64,000 nt of DNA from Gliomastix tumulicola (Eukaryota; Ascomycota; Sordariomycetes; Hypocreales; Bionectriaceae), in NCBI GenBank assembly GCA_001599755.1, contig BCHX01000001.1:2046001-2110000 (forward strand), written 5' to 3'. Made by a program: the position numbers and the translations under genes. How positions within the stretch are numbered: the first letter of the stretch is position 1; every line of letters begins with the position of its first letter. Of the stretch, positions 32,950-44,507 are shown piece after piece. A model generated the notes under the pieces. The model had not been told where the DNA came from. It was given only the letters and a program-made list of their open reading frames with translations, and did not search any database.

Positions 32950-35034
32950 TCATGACCAGATCTCCTGCCACCAGGTGAGAGAGCTCAAAATCTTCTCCCG
33001 TTCCTCCTTATCGCCGCTTTCCTTGAACGGCGTAAACACCGCCTCCTTGCACGCGTCTGCCATCCTGGACGAGCCCCCGCAGACGGAGAAGATGGCGTTT
33101 TGCGGGATGAGCTCGCCCAGCCGCCTCGCCTGGCCGCGGAGCACGTGCTGCACGTACACCTTGTCCTCCTGGTCCCTCGAGAAGGCCGTGAAGATCTTGA
33201 GCACGCCCCGGTCGACGAGCCGCCCCCACTCGTCGTCGAAGAAGAAGTCCGCCGCGCGGTTGCGGTTGCCGAAGAAGAGGAGCATGGGCGCCGGGTCGGG
33301 ATGCGTGAGGCGCTCGTAGATGAGGGAGCGGATGGGAGCGATGCCCGTGCCGGTGGCGATGGCCACGAGGGGCCGGTCGACGTTGTTCGGACCGTGGATG
33401 GGTGTGATGACTGGTTTGTGGGAGACGCGGATGGTGGTGTTGAGGGCCAGGGAGGAGAGGTAGCGGGAGCAGAGGCCCTCGCGTGGTTTGCGGAGGATGG
33501 TGCGGTAGCGCACGAGCGCGACGAGGAGCTGCACTCTTGTCGTGGTGTCGCCGTCCTCGGCGTCGGGCGCGTGAGAGAATTGGAGCTCGCCGCCGTTGGC
33601 GATGCTGAAGTCCCGGCCGTGGATGAGAGGGAAGATGTCGAGGAGGCGGTCGGCGGGGATCTTGACCGAGGCGAACTCCTCGAGCACCTCGATGATTTTG
33701 CGGCGAGAGCGTGTTGCGTAGTCGAAGTACTCGTCGAGGAACTCGGCTTTGGTGAACTCGAGTAGTCTCTCTCGGTGGTCTTCATTGAGGGTGAAGTGTG
33801 ACATGTTCTTGAGGAAGGACCGCCGCGGGATGGATGAGATGTCAATGTTCTCGAGGAGGAGGTTGCGGATGGTGCACGGCTCAGGTGCGTAGAGGCTGCG
33901 AGGGAGGTGATCGCAAAGTGAGAGGTCAAGCGGCAAATCAGCGACCGACTCCCACTGCATCAAGGTGATTAGACGCTGAACGTCGTCTGGGAAGTTCTTG
34001 GGGTAGATGGTGAGGCAGTCGCCCGGGTTGCACAGGGGCTTTTCTGCCGGGTTGTTGTGTGGTATGTCGAAGCTGACGAGGCGGACGTCTTGCCAGTGTG
34101 TTGTAGGAGTCATGCGCTTCATTTCGACGAGTTTGGCGTCCAGGCCGTCGGGAACAGGCAGCGCCCTTGAGGGAGGGAGTTCTGGGCTGTGAGAGGGGTC
34201 GCTGCTGTCGCCATTGACAAAGCCGTTGACGGTGGCATGATTTAATGGCTGCGTGCTCTCAAGTGCTTTTTCAAGCGCAGGTGCAAGAGACCATCGCGGA
34301 GGGAGCAGAGAGTCCTCGGGGAGAGGCACAAGCCCATGAGGGAGAGGATGCTGCTCAAGCAGGTATTTGTAAAGGCCATCGGCCCAAACAGTGAAGGCAC
34401 CTTCGATGCTGTTGAGGAGAGACGCGTCAGTCTTGGTGATGAAGCGCGCGAATGTTGGCGAGACGCGAAAACATACCCCTCGTTGAAGCGCTCATCTGCC
34501 TCGAAGCAGTTGAAGAACGCCTGGCCGCCGAGCTGCTCAAGCCTGCGGATCAGCTTTCGCGCCGCCCAGTTAAATCTAGATGAGAATGATTAGTTAATCG
34601 GCGTAGTGTAAAGGCGAGGGGGGAGAAGGCATACTTGATGTAGGTGCTGTCGCCGAGGCCGAAGCAGGTGAAGTGAAGTTGGGAAAGGCAGCCAGGTGGG
34701 AGTCTCTTGCGGAGGAGTTTTTTCCAGAAGAGAAGAGAGTTGTGCGGCATATCACCTTGGCCGGTGGTGGAGATGACGAATATAACCAGCTGGTGCTGGA
34801 GAAGCGAGTTCTAGGTGAGGGCAGTTGTGAGCGCGAGGTGAGAATAAAGTGAGAGTACGGGAAGGCGGCCGCGTTACTCACGAGGTCAACAGCATTCAGC
34901 GGATCTACACGAGTTTTGAAGTGCAGCCTCTGGCAGATTCTTCCCAGCTCTTCTGCTATATCCTGGGAATTTCCCGTCTCTGAGCCATAGAGGACGAGGA
35001 TGCTCCGCGAGATGCCGTTGGTGATGGCGGCCAT
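32950..35034 (-). CDS. tah18: NADPH-dependent diflavin reductase Tah18
   Basis: Cytosolic enzyme passing electrons from NADPH through FAD and FMN to Dre2, for cytosolic iron-sulfur cluster assembly. Exons 35034-34882, 34810-34635, 34575-34477 and 34408-32950 give 628 aa, the normal family length. The flavodoxin domain has LYGSETGNSQDIAEELG near the N-terminus, then STTGQGDMPHNSLLFW and FGLGDSTYIKFNW. The FAD-binding region has RDFSIAN (the R-x-[FY]-[ST] motif). The NADPH domain has GTGIAPIRSLI, FFGNRNRAADF and CGGSSRMA, and the protein ends in W-x-EIWS. All three introns have good fungal signals (GTGAGT, GTATGC, GTATGT donors). Intron 1 lies right after VDL in the flavodoxin domain. Orientation is convergent with the upstream aspartic-protease-like gene. 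Confidence 0.93.
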
Positions 35035-35710
35035 GGTCGTCAAATATGACCTCCAGACTTTCGCGTTGACAAGCCCGTGAGAAGGTGGAAGAAAATTGAG
35101 GTCGGTAGAGTTCAACGACAGAACATTGCGAGAGAAAACCGAGGCCTGCTTAGAGCTGACTACCACGTGAAAATAAAAGACGGCACAGAGAGGTTTCAAC
35201 GGTTGATGTTGCTGTTTCTGGGGCAAAGTGGATGGACCTTGAGCAGCCGATGCCGGCCGTTTGAAGGAGACTTTTTATCGGCGACCATCTAAAAATCCGG
35301 CGCCAACTAGACTTCGCCTTGGCAGCCAGATCTTATCAATCTGGTTCATCCCACGGCACCTGAGCACACTTCCACGCATCCCGTCCTTATTTTTGATTTG
35401 TGGCTTGTCACATGCATCTGTGCAGGATGCGGCGACCCGAGCCGGGGGATCGCGAACCCTCAACGAATAAAACATGCAGGGGGCTTGGGATGGCTGCATT
35501 TCCTGCACCACATCAGAGTAAGATATGTGCACCCATTGCATCCGAGCTCGAGCTAGCGCTGTTATCTGGACTCAACTCGTCGTCGTCAACTATGCGCATT
35601 TGTTGATCCGTCTCTAGGGCGGTAAGCACGCATCGTAGATCGCATCGCATCACTGCTGTTAGTCCAGGGTACCCGGCACACTGAGGAGTGCCAGTAGTAC
35701 TTTCGTACCC

Positions 35711-35750
35711 GGTGTCTCCTGGTATCTCCTGGTGTCTCCTGGTGTCTCCT
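35711..35750. repeat. 10-bp tandem array (GGTGTCTCCT)
   Basis: Four consecutive copies, one with a single substitution (GGTATCTCCT). Confidence 0.9.
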
Positions 35751-36440
35751 GACTGCCGTCTGAAGTGTTCGGTCACTCCTGTGTCAAAAAAGCAGTGAAT
35801 CACGCTTTCCGTTGTGCGCATCGTTAAGCCCTGTAATAGGCGACTTGGCGAGGTTTGTTTGGCTGTCATTCAAGGCAGTGACACGGGTCGAAGTTCTTGT
35901 TCATCTCAAGATCCGCAGGTGCTCCCCATTCCTGCCTGGCTTGCACCTTCAGATGGATGCATTCTACTTGCATCCAAGTGTTTCCATGTCCTGGGAACTC
36001 ATGGCAGTAGTGCCTTCCTTCCAGTTGCCCCTTGACCTGCAAGGTTCGCTTGCCGTGCCCTGTTCTGGTACTCGCTCTTGCCACCTGCGCTTCTGAGGTA
36101 ACTAGGAAGTGAACTCAAAGATAAGGAGCGGGCAAGGAAACTCTGTGACTCTACACTTGTGAAGCCTGCCTGACACCAGCCAGAATCCGAGCTGGGGACG
36201 CACAAATTTGCACCCGGACTCAAAGATCGGTGAACGGACAGTGACTCAGCTCCAAGTCTTACGGTGAAGGCAGCTGGAACCACCTGCCTCGACCGGTCCA
36301 TCTTAAATACAGCTGGCAACATCAGTTGCTCCAGCCGGGCTTAGGTTCCAGTCGCATTACACGGTTGCGCCTTCCGCCCATTCCCCCCACCTGCCTCTAA
36401 TGCTCCCTATTTCCCCCAGTCACTCCCCCTGGAGAGCCCC

Positions 36441-36470
36441 TGCCACTCCCTGACACTCCCTGACACTCCC
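36441..36470. repeat. 10-bp tandem array (TGACACTCCC)
   Basis: Three consecutive copies (the first is TGCCACTCCC) in the pyrimidine-rich upstream region of the RRM gene. Confidence 0.85.
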
Positions 36471-36932
36471 TGCCAGCTGCTGAGGCAGGTCCGACTGTCT
36501 AACTTTCGCCCACCCCCCCTGCCAAATTGACTCTGGTTGGCTGCAAATCAGCAACCACAGGCCACCCCCCTGCCTCCTAAGCCTGCAGGTAACACGAATG
36601 CACAGAGCATCTGTGACCCCGAGAAAAATATTTTAGATTTCGCGATCCCAGCTCGCTCTCCTTTTCTTCTCTCTCTTCCACAACACAATCATTCAGCCAA
36701 CCTGTGTCTCCGCGCAACGCATCGCCGTCTGTCAAACCTCAACTTTTTCTAGGGCACGAAGCTACCCTGATCAATCTCCTCCCTCATTGCTCACGAGTTC
36801 AACCTCCCGGACTTCTCACACTCCACCCTCGAGTCCATCTCTCCCCCAGTTCCAACGTCATCCCACCACCTAGCCTCCCACCAGACATTCTCAATCTCCC
36901 CAGCCTGTCACCAACAAACCTCATCAGCAACC

Positions 36933-38524
36933 ATGTCTGCCCCTGCGCCCGTGGAGAAGGTCTCTGAGACCACCGTTAATGACGTTACTGCCGCTCTGAG
37001 CAACACATCCCTCAATGACAAGGCCCTCGCCAACGAGGCTGCCTCGGCCAGCGCGGCCGAGGGACGCCGTCTCTACATTGGCAACCTGGCCTATGCGACA
37101 ACCGAGGGGGAGTTGAAAGACTTCTTCAAGAGCTATCTTGTGTAAGTGTGCTCCTCCATCCAGCTCCCTGCGTCTCGTGCTGTGCGGCTTTGCCACACAC
37201 TTCTCCCAGCCTTCTGCGAGGCTGGGGGAGCTTCATCCTGTTGTTTTGCGTTTCTTGGTGGGCCAGGCACGGTCTCTGAAAGAGCCGCCACTTGCCCTGC
37301 CTGCATCACGCAACTGATGGCACCGGGCTGCTCTGATTTGCCTCCAAACTCCCTGAATCCACGTGACAGTACCTTCAAATTCACCTGACACTCAACTGAC
37401 CTGCGTTTCCACAGCGAGTCCGTCTCGATCCCTAAGAATCCTCGAACCGACCGCCCTGTTGGCTACGCTTTCGTCGATCTCTCGACTCCCACCGAGGCCG
37501 AGCGCGCCATCGCTGAGCTCTCCGGCAAGGAGATCCTCGAGCGCAAGGTTTCTGTCCAGCTCGCCCGCAAGCCGGAGCCCGCTGGAGAGAAGACAGAGAC
37601 TGCCAACGGTGAGGGTTCTGGCAACGAGGGCACTCGCCGCCGCGCCTCTGGCCGTGGTCGGGGCCGAGGCCGTGGTCGTAGTGGACGAGGCGCTCGCGCT
37701 GGCCGCGCCGCTGGTGTAAGCAAAAGCCCAATAAGCCACCCTCGCGACCCTCTGCTGATATGTACAATAGGACGCTACCGAGGAGAAGAAGGAGGGGGAT
37801 GCCCCTGCTACTACTGAGGCGCCAGCTGCTGCTGCTGCTGCCGCCGCCCCCGCGGCCACCGAGACTCAGCCTCTGGCTGACATCACCAACAAGGCCAATG
37901 GTGAGAAGGACGACAAAGATCTCAAGGAGAAGGCCGGAGCTCAGCGTGCCCGCCGTGAGCGAGGCCCTCCGGCCGATGGCATTCCCTCCAAGACCAAGGT
38001 CATGGTCGCCAACCTGCCTTATGACCTGACCGAGGAGAAGGTAAGCACCAAAACATGCAGGCGACGTCTTTGTTGGTTGATATTAGGAGCTAACATGTCA
38101 CCTTTAGCTCATCGAACTCTTCAAGGATTACCAACCTTCCTCTGCCAAGATTGCGCTGCGACCCATCCCCCGTTTCATGATTAAGAAGCTCCAGGCTCGT
38201 GGCGAGGCCCGCAAGGGACGTGGATTTGGTTTCGTGACTCTCGCTTCCGAGGACCTCCAGAAGAAGGCCGTCGACGAGATGAACGGCAAGCAGATTGAGG
38301 GCCGTGAGATTGCCGTCAAGGTTGCTATTGACTCTCCGGACAAGACCGATGATGAGATCAACGCTCCCGCCGACGAGGTCAGCGGCAAGGCTGATGCAGC
38401 ACCCGCTGCGGATGCCACCCCCGCTGCCACTGCTACTACTGCCCCTGCCGCTGCTGATGCGGCCCCGGCTGCTGCGGCTACCACCACTGCTCCCGCCACC
38501 GCTACCCCCGCTTCCACTGCCTGA
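36933..38524 (+). CDS. Two-RRM, RG-rich RNA-binding protein
   Basis: Exons 36933-37141, 37415-37715, 37771-38040 and 38108-38524 give 398 aa. RRM1 (about 45-125) has RNP2 LYIGNLAYAT and RNP1 VGYAFVDL. An Arg/Gly segment follows (RGRGRGRGRSGRGARAGRA, about 150-170). An acidic/Ala-rich linker leads to RRM2 (about 255-345), with KVMVANLPYDL and RGFGFVTL. The C-terminus is a long Ala/Pro/Thr low-complexity tail. The architecture resembles fission yeast Rnp24 and related nuclear RNA-binding proteins; the exact role is inferred. Intron 1 is 273 nt, long for this genome and located inside RRM1, a pattern often seen in RNA-binding-protein genes whose transcripts are regulated by splicing. Introns 2-4 boundaries are phase 0 and have clear GTAAG donors. 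Confidence 0.87.
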
Positions 38525-39460
38525 TTGACGGGCATCCGACGAAGCTGAAGGCTTTGTTGACCGCAAACGCTCAACAGCATAGTTACGATATGGTACGCGA
38601 TTTTGGACGAATTTCTCTTACGGGGGACGATTGCTCTCAGATGATTCTCAATGAAGAGGAACTGCACTTAGCTGGGTTTGAGGGGCCTGATTAGTATCTA
38701 ATTAGACTCTTCCATCTTGGGGCCCGGCTTGTCGACAGCCTTCCTATCTTGTTCGCTTTGTTTCAACGATCTGAATCCGGCTACGGATCGGGATTGTTCT
38801 CGAGACAAAGATGACTGGGATAGGAGGGCACAAAAAAAAAACTTACGGCTTCGATGTATTTGTAATGGGCTGCCAGCCCATGGACTTTGCAGAGAGCATA
38901 ATTAGGACTAGATGGTTTCGACCAAATAGATTTTACGAATGGTTGAATCAAGACACGAATGACGAGTAATGGCTCGAGCCTTGTTCTGTGTAATTCCCAG
39001 GTTGTTCGTTCATCGTAACATCTCCACCAAGATTGAGATAGAATGCCCGCCCTATACGGATAGTGGGGAAGAGGCCGGCACTCAATTGCAGGTCTCCATC
39101 GAGGCAGATGCTTGTCTCTGTGCCAGGAATAGGCTACTGCAGCTCATGAGGACTGGGTCTAGACCCGATAACTCGTAAGCCACAGATGGATGGTTACTGG
39201 CTATTCGATATTGCCCTTGTCGTGCAGAAGGTGGCATTGATAAAAGGGGTGTGTCAGGACCAGGAAAAGATAGCCGTCTCCTGAAGGGGTGGGTAACAAT
39301 AATCGTGCCCGTAATTTTTTACGTCAGGACTGTTCAGGGTAGATCCCAAAAAGCTACAGTTTCCTCTCCCCTGTTTGGTTTGTGCCTTTCGAGCCCTTGC
39401 GACCAACAATTCGAGAGACTCGTCGCAAGAAGCGCATCGGGACCGACAGTTCTGGCCAAG
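38525..39460. other. Intergenic between RRM gene and ArfGAP gene
   Basis: About 940 bp containing the 3' flank of the RRM gene and the promoter of the ArfGAP gene. Only short open frames. Confidence 0.5.
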
Positions 39461-40854
39461 ATGGCTACCAAAGCAATGTGGGAGGTTGATCCCGAGACGC
39501 GATCCAAGGTGAGCACCGTCTACTCTCCGGACCAGGGGGAGGGAGGGAGGGAGGGAATGCCCCCCCCCATGTGCCTGACCAGGCTTTTCCCAACGAATTT
39601 AGGGCTCAAACTTCGGCGTTGCTAACCACGGGTTCTTCCTCTCGCTTTTCTAGTTGGCCGCTCTCCAGAAGGAATCGAGCAACGGCGTCTGCTGCGACTG
39701 CAACGCGCCGTCGCCGCAGTGGGCGTCGCCCAAGTTCGGCATCTTCATCTGCCTCACGTGCGCGGGCAAGCACCGGGGTCTGGGCGTGCACATCTCCTTT
39801 GTGCGCAGCGTGTCGATGGACGCGTTCAAGTCGGTCGAGATCGAGCGGATGCGGCTGGGCGGCAACGACGGGTGGCGCCGGTTCTACGAGCAGCAGCACG
39901 AGCCCGGCGTGCGGTGGGACGAGGGCACCGACGCCGAGCGGTATACGGGGGACGTCGGGGAGGAGTGGAAGGAGAGGTTGACGGCCAAGGTCGAGGGGAG
40001 GGAATACGTCGCGACGGAGCGGAAGAAGCAGCCTGCGGCTAAGCCCGTGCGGCAGCAGTCGCGGACGGGGACGCCGCTGAGCGGGACGGCGAGCAGGAGT
40101 GATAGTCCTGGTGGTGGTGGTGGTGGCGGGCAGGGAGGAGGCAAGGTCCGCGTGGATGATCAGTACTTTGCGAAGCTCGGGGCTGATAACGCCTCGCGGC
40201 CGGACAACGTGCCCCCGAACCAGGGCGGCAAGTACGGAGGGTTTGGCAACACGCCTGGGCCGGCTGCTGGGCAGGGACAGGGTGGCATCTCGTTTGATGA
40301 CATGCAGAAGGATCCTGTGGCGGCTCTGACAAAGGGCTTTGGCTGGTTCACGACGACGGTGAGCAAGACGGCCAAGAACGTCAACGATGGATTCATCCAG
40401 CCCGCAGCGAAGAACGTACGTCTCTCCCTCGTCCTTATCTACCTCCCCCCTTCTCCTACCTCAACGAGTCTTGCTGACAGCTATCTATCTACCACAGTTT
40501 GGAGAGTCAGACTTCGCGAAGCAGGCCCAGGTCACGGCCGCACAGCTCGCCAAACAAGCCCAGCAGGCCGGCAAGAACGCCTCGGACGGCTTCAACCGCT
40601 TCGTCGAGGGCAACGACGAGACGGCCAGGACGCGCGGCGGCGGCGGCGGCGGCGGCGGTGCGCCGATGGACGAGAGCCGCCGGACCTTCTGGGACGACTT
40701 CTCCAGCCTGGCGGAGCAGAAGCAGCAGCAGCAGTCGCAGCAGGCCAGCAGCGCCATCGGGACGAGCGCGATGGGGATGGGGAGGAGCAGGACGGCACCG
40801 ACGGCGCCGGCAGCGGCGGCTAAGAAGAAGAATGACGAGTGGGATGACTGGTGA
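39461..40854 (+). CDS. gcs1: Arf GTPase-activating protein, Gcs1-like
   Basis: Stimulates GTP hydrolysis by Arf GTPases in Golgi-ER vesicle traffic. Exons 39461-39508, 39654-40415 and 40498-40854 give 388 aa; all junctions are phase 0. The ArfGAP zinc finger is complete: CCDCNAPSPQWASPKFGIFICLTCAGKHRGLG, i.e. C-x2-C-x16-C-x2-C followed by the HRGLG arginine finger. A Gly run and low-complexity linker follow. The central QKDPVAALTKGFGWFTTTVSKTAKNVNDGFIQPAAKN and FGESDFAKQAQVTAAQLAKQ segments are the amphipathic lipid-sensor region typical of Gcs1/ArfGAP1. The protein ends in DEWDDW, the C-terminal Trp-acidic sequence often found in coat-binding ArfGAPs. Intron 1 contains a G-rich tract (39534-39556). 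Confidence 0.92.
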
Positions 40855-41665
40855 TCGATCTATTGAGAGGCGAAAGATGGATGGATAGAGATTTACTATG
40901 GGAGTAGGTACATTACGAGGGGCGTACTTGTTCGGGGTCATCTGGGCGTTGGAGCATGTTTTATTCGATTCTTCATAGCTTCATTCGGTTCAATTTGCTT
41001 CAGGCCGGTTCGTAAGATCGTGACCGCAAAGCCATCAGGCTTGCTGCAATGGCACCAAATATTATACCTACTACTAGTAGTTGGTAAGTAAGTAGTAGTG
41101 CTGATGCGTGGGCAAATGCTTTGCCTTATTCCTCAGCTGAACTGACGCATTGGGTAGGGAGTGGGGGTTGGACATGGTCGGGGAAAGAGCACCCCCCTCA
41201 ACAAGCACTTGCCGTTGTTCTGAGACCACGTTCTCCAGCTGATAGATGCATCTTGCATAACCCTTCAGCATCTCAAATATGCCCAGTCTCCTGGTCATGT
41301 ATCATACCCAACAACTACTACTAGCATCTTGAGGTACTACCCCTTTCCTGCCCTCGCCAGGGTATCCAGGCAGTGCGCCTTGCCTGTGGCTACCTTGGAT
41401 GTGGCTGACGCCTTAGCTGCTGCTCAGCCGCCTCGCTCGGCTGCCTTAATCTGGTGCAATCTCTCAGCTTGGTCGTGCTTCGCGTTGATTGGTCCGCGAC
41501 GAGCACCTAGAAAATCCTCTCGTTGCCGCCTGATTGACAAGCTGTCCTCCTTCATGACTCTTTGTAGTCTTGTGCAACACTCGACGTGTCGTCGCGCTGC
41601 GACCGGATCATCTTCTAGCCTCCGAAAACCAAGCTCTCAGACCTATTCTCATCTGTACTATCTCC
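40855..41665. other. Intergenic upstream of the NLR gene
   Basis: About 810 bp with the ArfGAP 3' flank and the NLR promoter. Short CTACTA/TAGTAG repeats occur near 41070-41100 and 41310-41330. Nothing else is seen. Confidence 0.5.
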
Positions 41666-44471
41666 ATGCCGCGCCGTCAGATTGCAAGAGAGGATTATAC
41701 CGCAGGATGGATCTGCGCACTGCCCATCGAGCTGGCGGCTGCCCAGGTAATGCTCGACGAAGAGCACAGAAAACTATTAGACGACGAGGCCATCTACACC
41801 CTCGGACGGATTCATCACTTCAATGTGGTCATCGCAAGCCTGCCTGCGGGGCAGACGGGAACCGTCTCAGCTGCTTCAGTCGCTGCGAAGATGGTGGCTG
41901 CATTCAAATCGATCCGCATCGTTCTGATGGTTGGCATCGGGGGAGGTGTGCCGGCACCTGGGGTAGATATTCGGCTTGGAGATGTTGTCCTCAGCACGCC
42001 ACTCGGGTCTCACGGAGGGGTGGTGCAGTACGACTTTGGGAAGACGACCCCGAGTGGCTTCGAGCGGACAGGATTCCTCAATGCGCCGCCCAGAATCTTG
42101 CTCAACGCCGTTACGAACCTCCGAGCCAATCATCTAAGAGGGCAATGTGGAATGCCAGGCTACCTTGAAAAGTTCGAGTCTTTGCCTCAATTCTCACGTG
42201 AGACTGCGGGACCAGATTTGCTGTTCCGCGCAGAATACGACCACGAAGAAGGAACGACATGCGAACAATGCAGCAGGGATGAGCTGTCACCGCGTGCACC
42301 ACGCCCTCAATGGGGAAACGTACACTACGGCACAATTGCTTCTGGAAACAGTGTCATGAGAAGTGGTTCCCAGAGAGATCTTGTCAGCGCCAGGCTTGGG
42401 GGAGTCCTATGCTTCGAGATGGAAGCGGCTGGCCTGGTGAACAACTTTCCATGTCTCGTCATTAGAGGGATATGTGATTATGCCGACTCACACAAGAATA
42501 AGACTTGGCAAGGGTATGCTGCCGCCGCGGCGGCAGCTTGTGCCAAGGAGGTGTTGTCAGTCATACCGCCGGAAGAGCTGACAAGGGCCCGCACGGCCGA
42601 AGTGATAATAGAATCTGGTCGGTTGCCTTATTTTCTTCTTCTTCGATCTTCTCTCACCTTCATATTCATGAAAAGCAAAGCCATCTGACCGCATTAGCCG
42701 ACTTTCTGTCACAACTCTATCAAAATGCCTGTCTTTACGAGGAGACTAAGGCGAGGAACCGTCTGCGAACCCCCGGGACATGCGAATGGTTCACAAGTCA
42801 CAATCTCTTTCAGCAATTTTTCTCCGCATCAGAGTCGCAGTCGCAAGCGCCTGGTCTTCTCTATGTGACAGCGGATCCGGGATGTGGCAAGTCCGTCTTA
42901 TCGAGGTATTTGATTGACGACGTCTTGCCAAAAGACCACCGGAAAGTCTGTTATTTCTTCTTCAAAGACGACTTCGAGGACCAGAGGAATTCTCTAAGCG
43001 CCATTTGCTCAGTCCTACACCAGCTCTTTGACTCTTACCCGTATCTTTTGACGTCTGATATTCTTGAAGGATATACCAGCCGGGAAGAGAGATTCTTTCA
43101 ATCATTCGAGAATTTATGGGCCATGTTTCTCCTCGCTTCTGAACGCCAAAATGTCCTTTGTGTTTTCGATGCCCTTGACGAATGCCAAGAGGAGGATAGG
43201 CACCGGCTGATCGAGGCCGTAACTGGAATTTGCGGCATCGCGCAAAACGAGAACGACTACCATGGTCCGAGGTTTCTCATCACCAGCCGGCCTTACGATT
43301 ACATCCGCATTCGCTTCAATGTTCGGCTGCGGACACTGATGTCGTCTATCCACATACAGGGCGATCAAGGCTTTACGCCAGACGCCATCGCGCGGGAGAT
43401 CCAGCTTGTGCTCGACAGTCGTATCGAAGAGATAGCCGAGGTCCTCGATTTGGAACCGGACGAGCGAGACTTGATGAAGACAAAACTGGGTTCCGTTCCA
43501 AACAGAACATACCTCTGGATCACTCTGATATTCGACGGTCTGATGGACAGAAAGCTGGGTCTCACCAAAGCCGACATTATCAGTCTTGTGGAACATCTCC
43601 CACAGTCGGTGGATGACGCTTACGAGAAGATTTTGAGCAGAAGCCCGAAAACGGAGGATGCAAGGCGACTGCTACAAATCATCTTGGAAGCGGCACGGCC
43701 GTTGTCCCTTTCGGAGATTTCGAGGGCTCTGGCGTTCGAGGATGGCCAGTCCATCAGCTCGGCGCCGGACAGAATGATCCCAAACGGAAGGATTAGAGCG
43801 CATGTCAGGGACCTCTGCGGTCTCTTCGCTATTGTGGTTGATGACAAGGTCTACTTGCTTCATCAAACAGCTCGAGAGTTCTTAGTTTGCAAAATCGCCG
43901 AAAATACTCCTCAAAAGCGTGGCCATTCACCATGTGTGCGCAATGGAGGTACCGCGACGAGAAGGCACACTTGGAAACACTCGATATCCATAGCAGATGC
44001 TAATGCGGTGCTCGCAGCATCATGTATGCGGTATTTGGCTTTACAAGCCTGTGACAAGAATCGTGACAAGGAATATGCATTTTTCAAATATGCGGCCCTG
44101 CATTGGACACATCACTATTGTCAGTCGCCTGACAACTCCCAAGCAGACCTGGGCGATCTGGCAAGAGACTTTTGTGCGGTATCTCCAACCCGCGACCTGT
44201 GGGCTACGTTGCATTTTGAGGAACATTGGCCCAGGGTCGTACCTGATACCATTCATGGAATCCACCCTCTGCCATTCGCATCAGCCCTGGGCCAACCAGA
44301 GATTGTTCAACTGGTGTTATCGGGGAATTGCGCCATAGAAGTCGTTTCAGAGAAGGAGGAGGCTTCAAGAAAACCCAAACGTCGCCGGCTCCTGCGGAAT
44401 GACGAGTCGTCTGATTCTCGGTCTTTTAACGATGAAGCTGATGCAGCTGATGCAGCCGATGACCGTGCTGA

Positions 44472-44507
<36 letters not shown>

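Larger units (their letters stand above)
35035..36932. other. Divergent promoter region of tah18 and the RRM gene
   Basis: About 1.9 kb without a supported gene. Pyrimidine-rich sequence (36350-36930) with CT tracts and CCAACCT-type motifs is the likely promoter and leader of the highly expressed RRM gene. Two 10-bp tandem arrays are listed separately. Confidence 0.5.

Noticed and set aside
35711..35750. Tandem 10-bp repeats as a CRISPR-like array
   Set aside because: No spacers, unit too short and the genome is eukaryotic.
42505..42697. Upstream extension of the NACHT frame through the PNP coding end
   Set aside because: That stretch is in the wrong frame for the PNP domain, whose own frame clearly encodes conserved PNP residues there.
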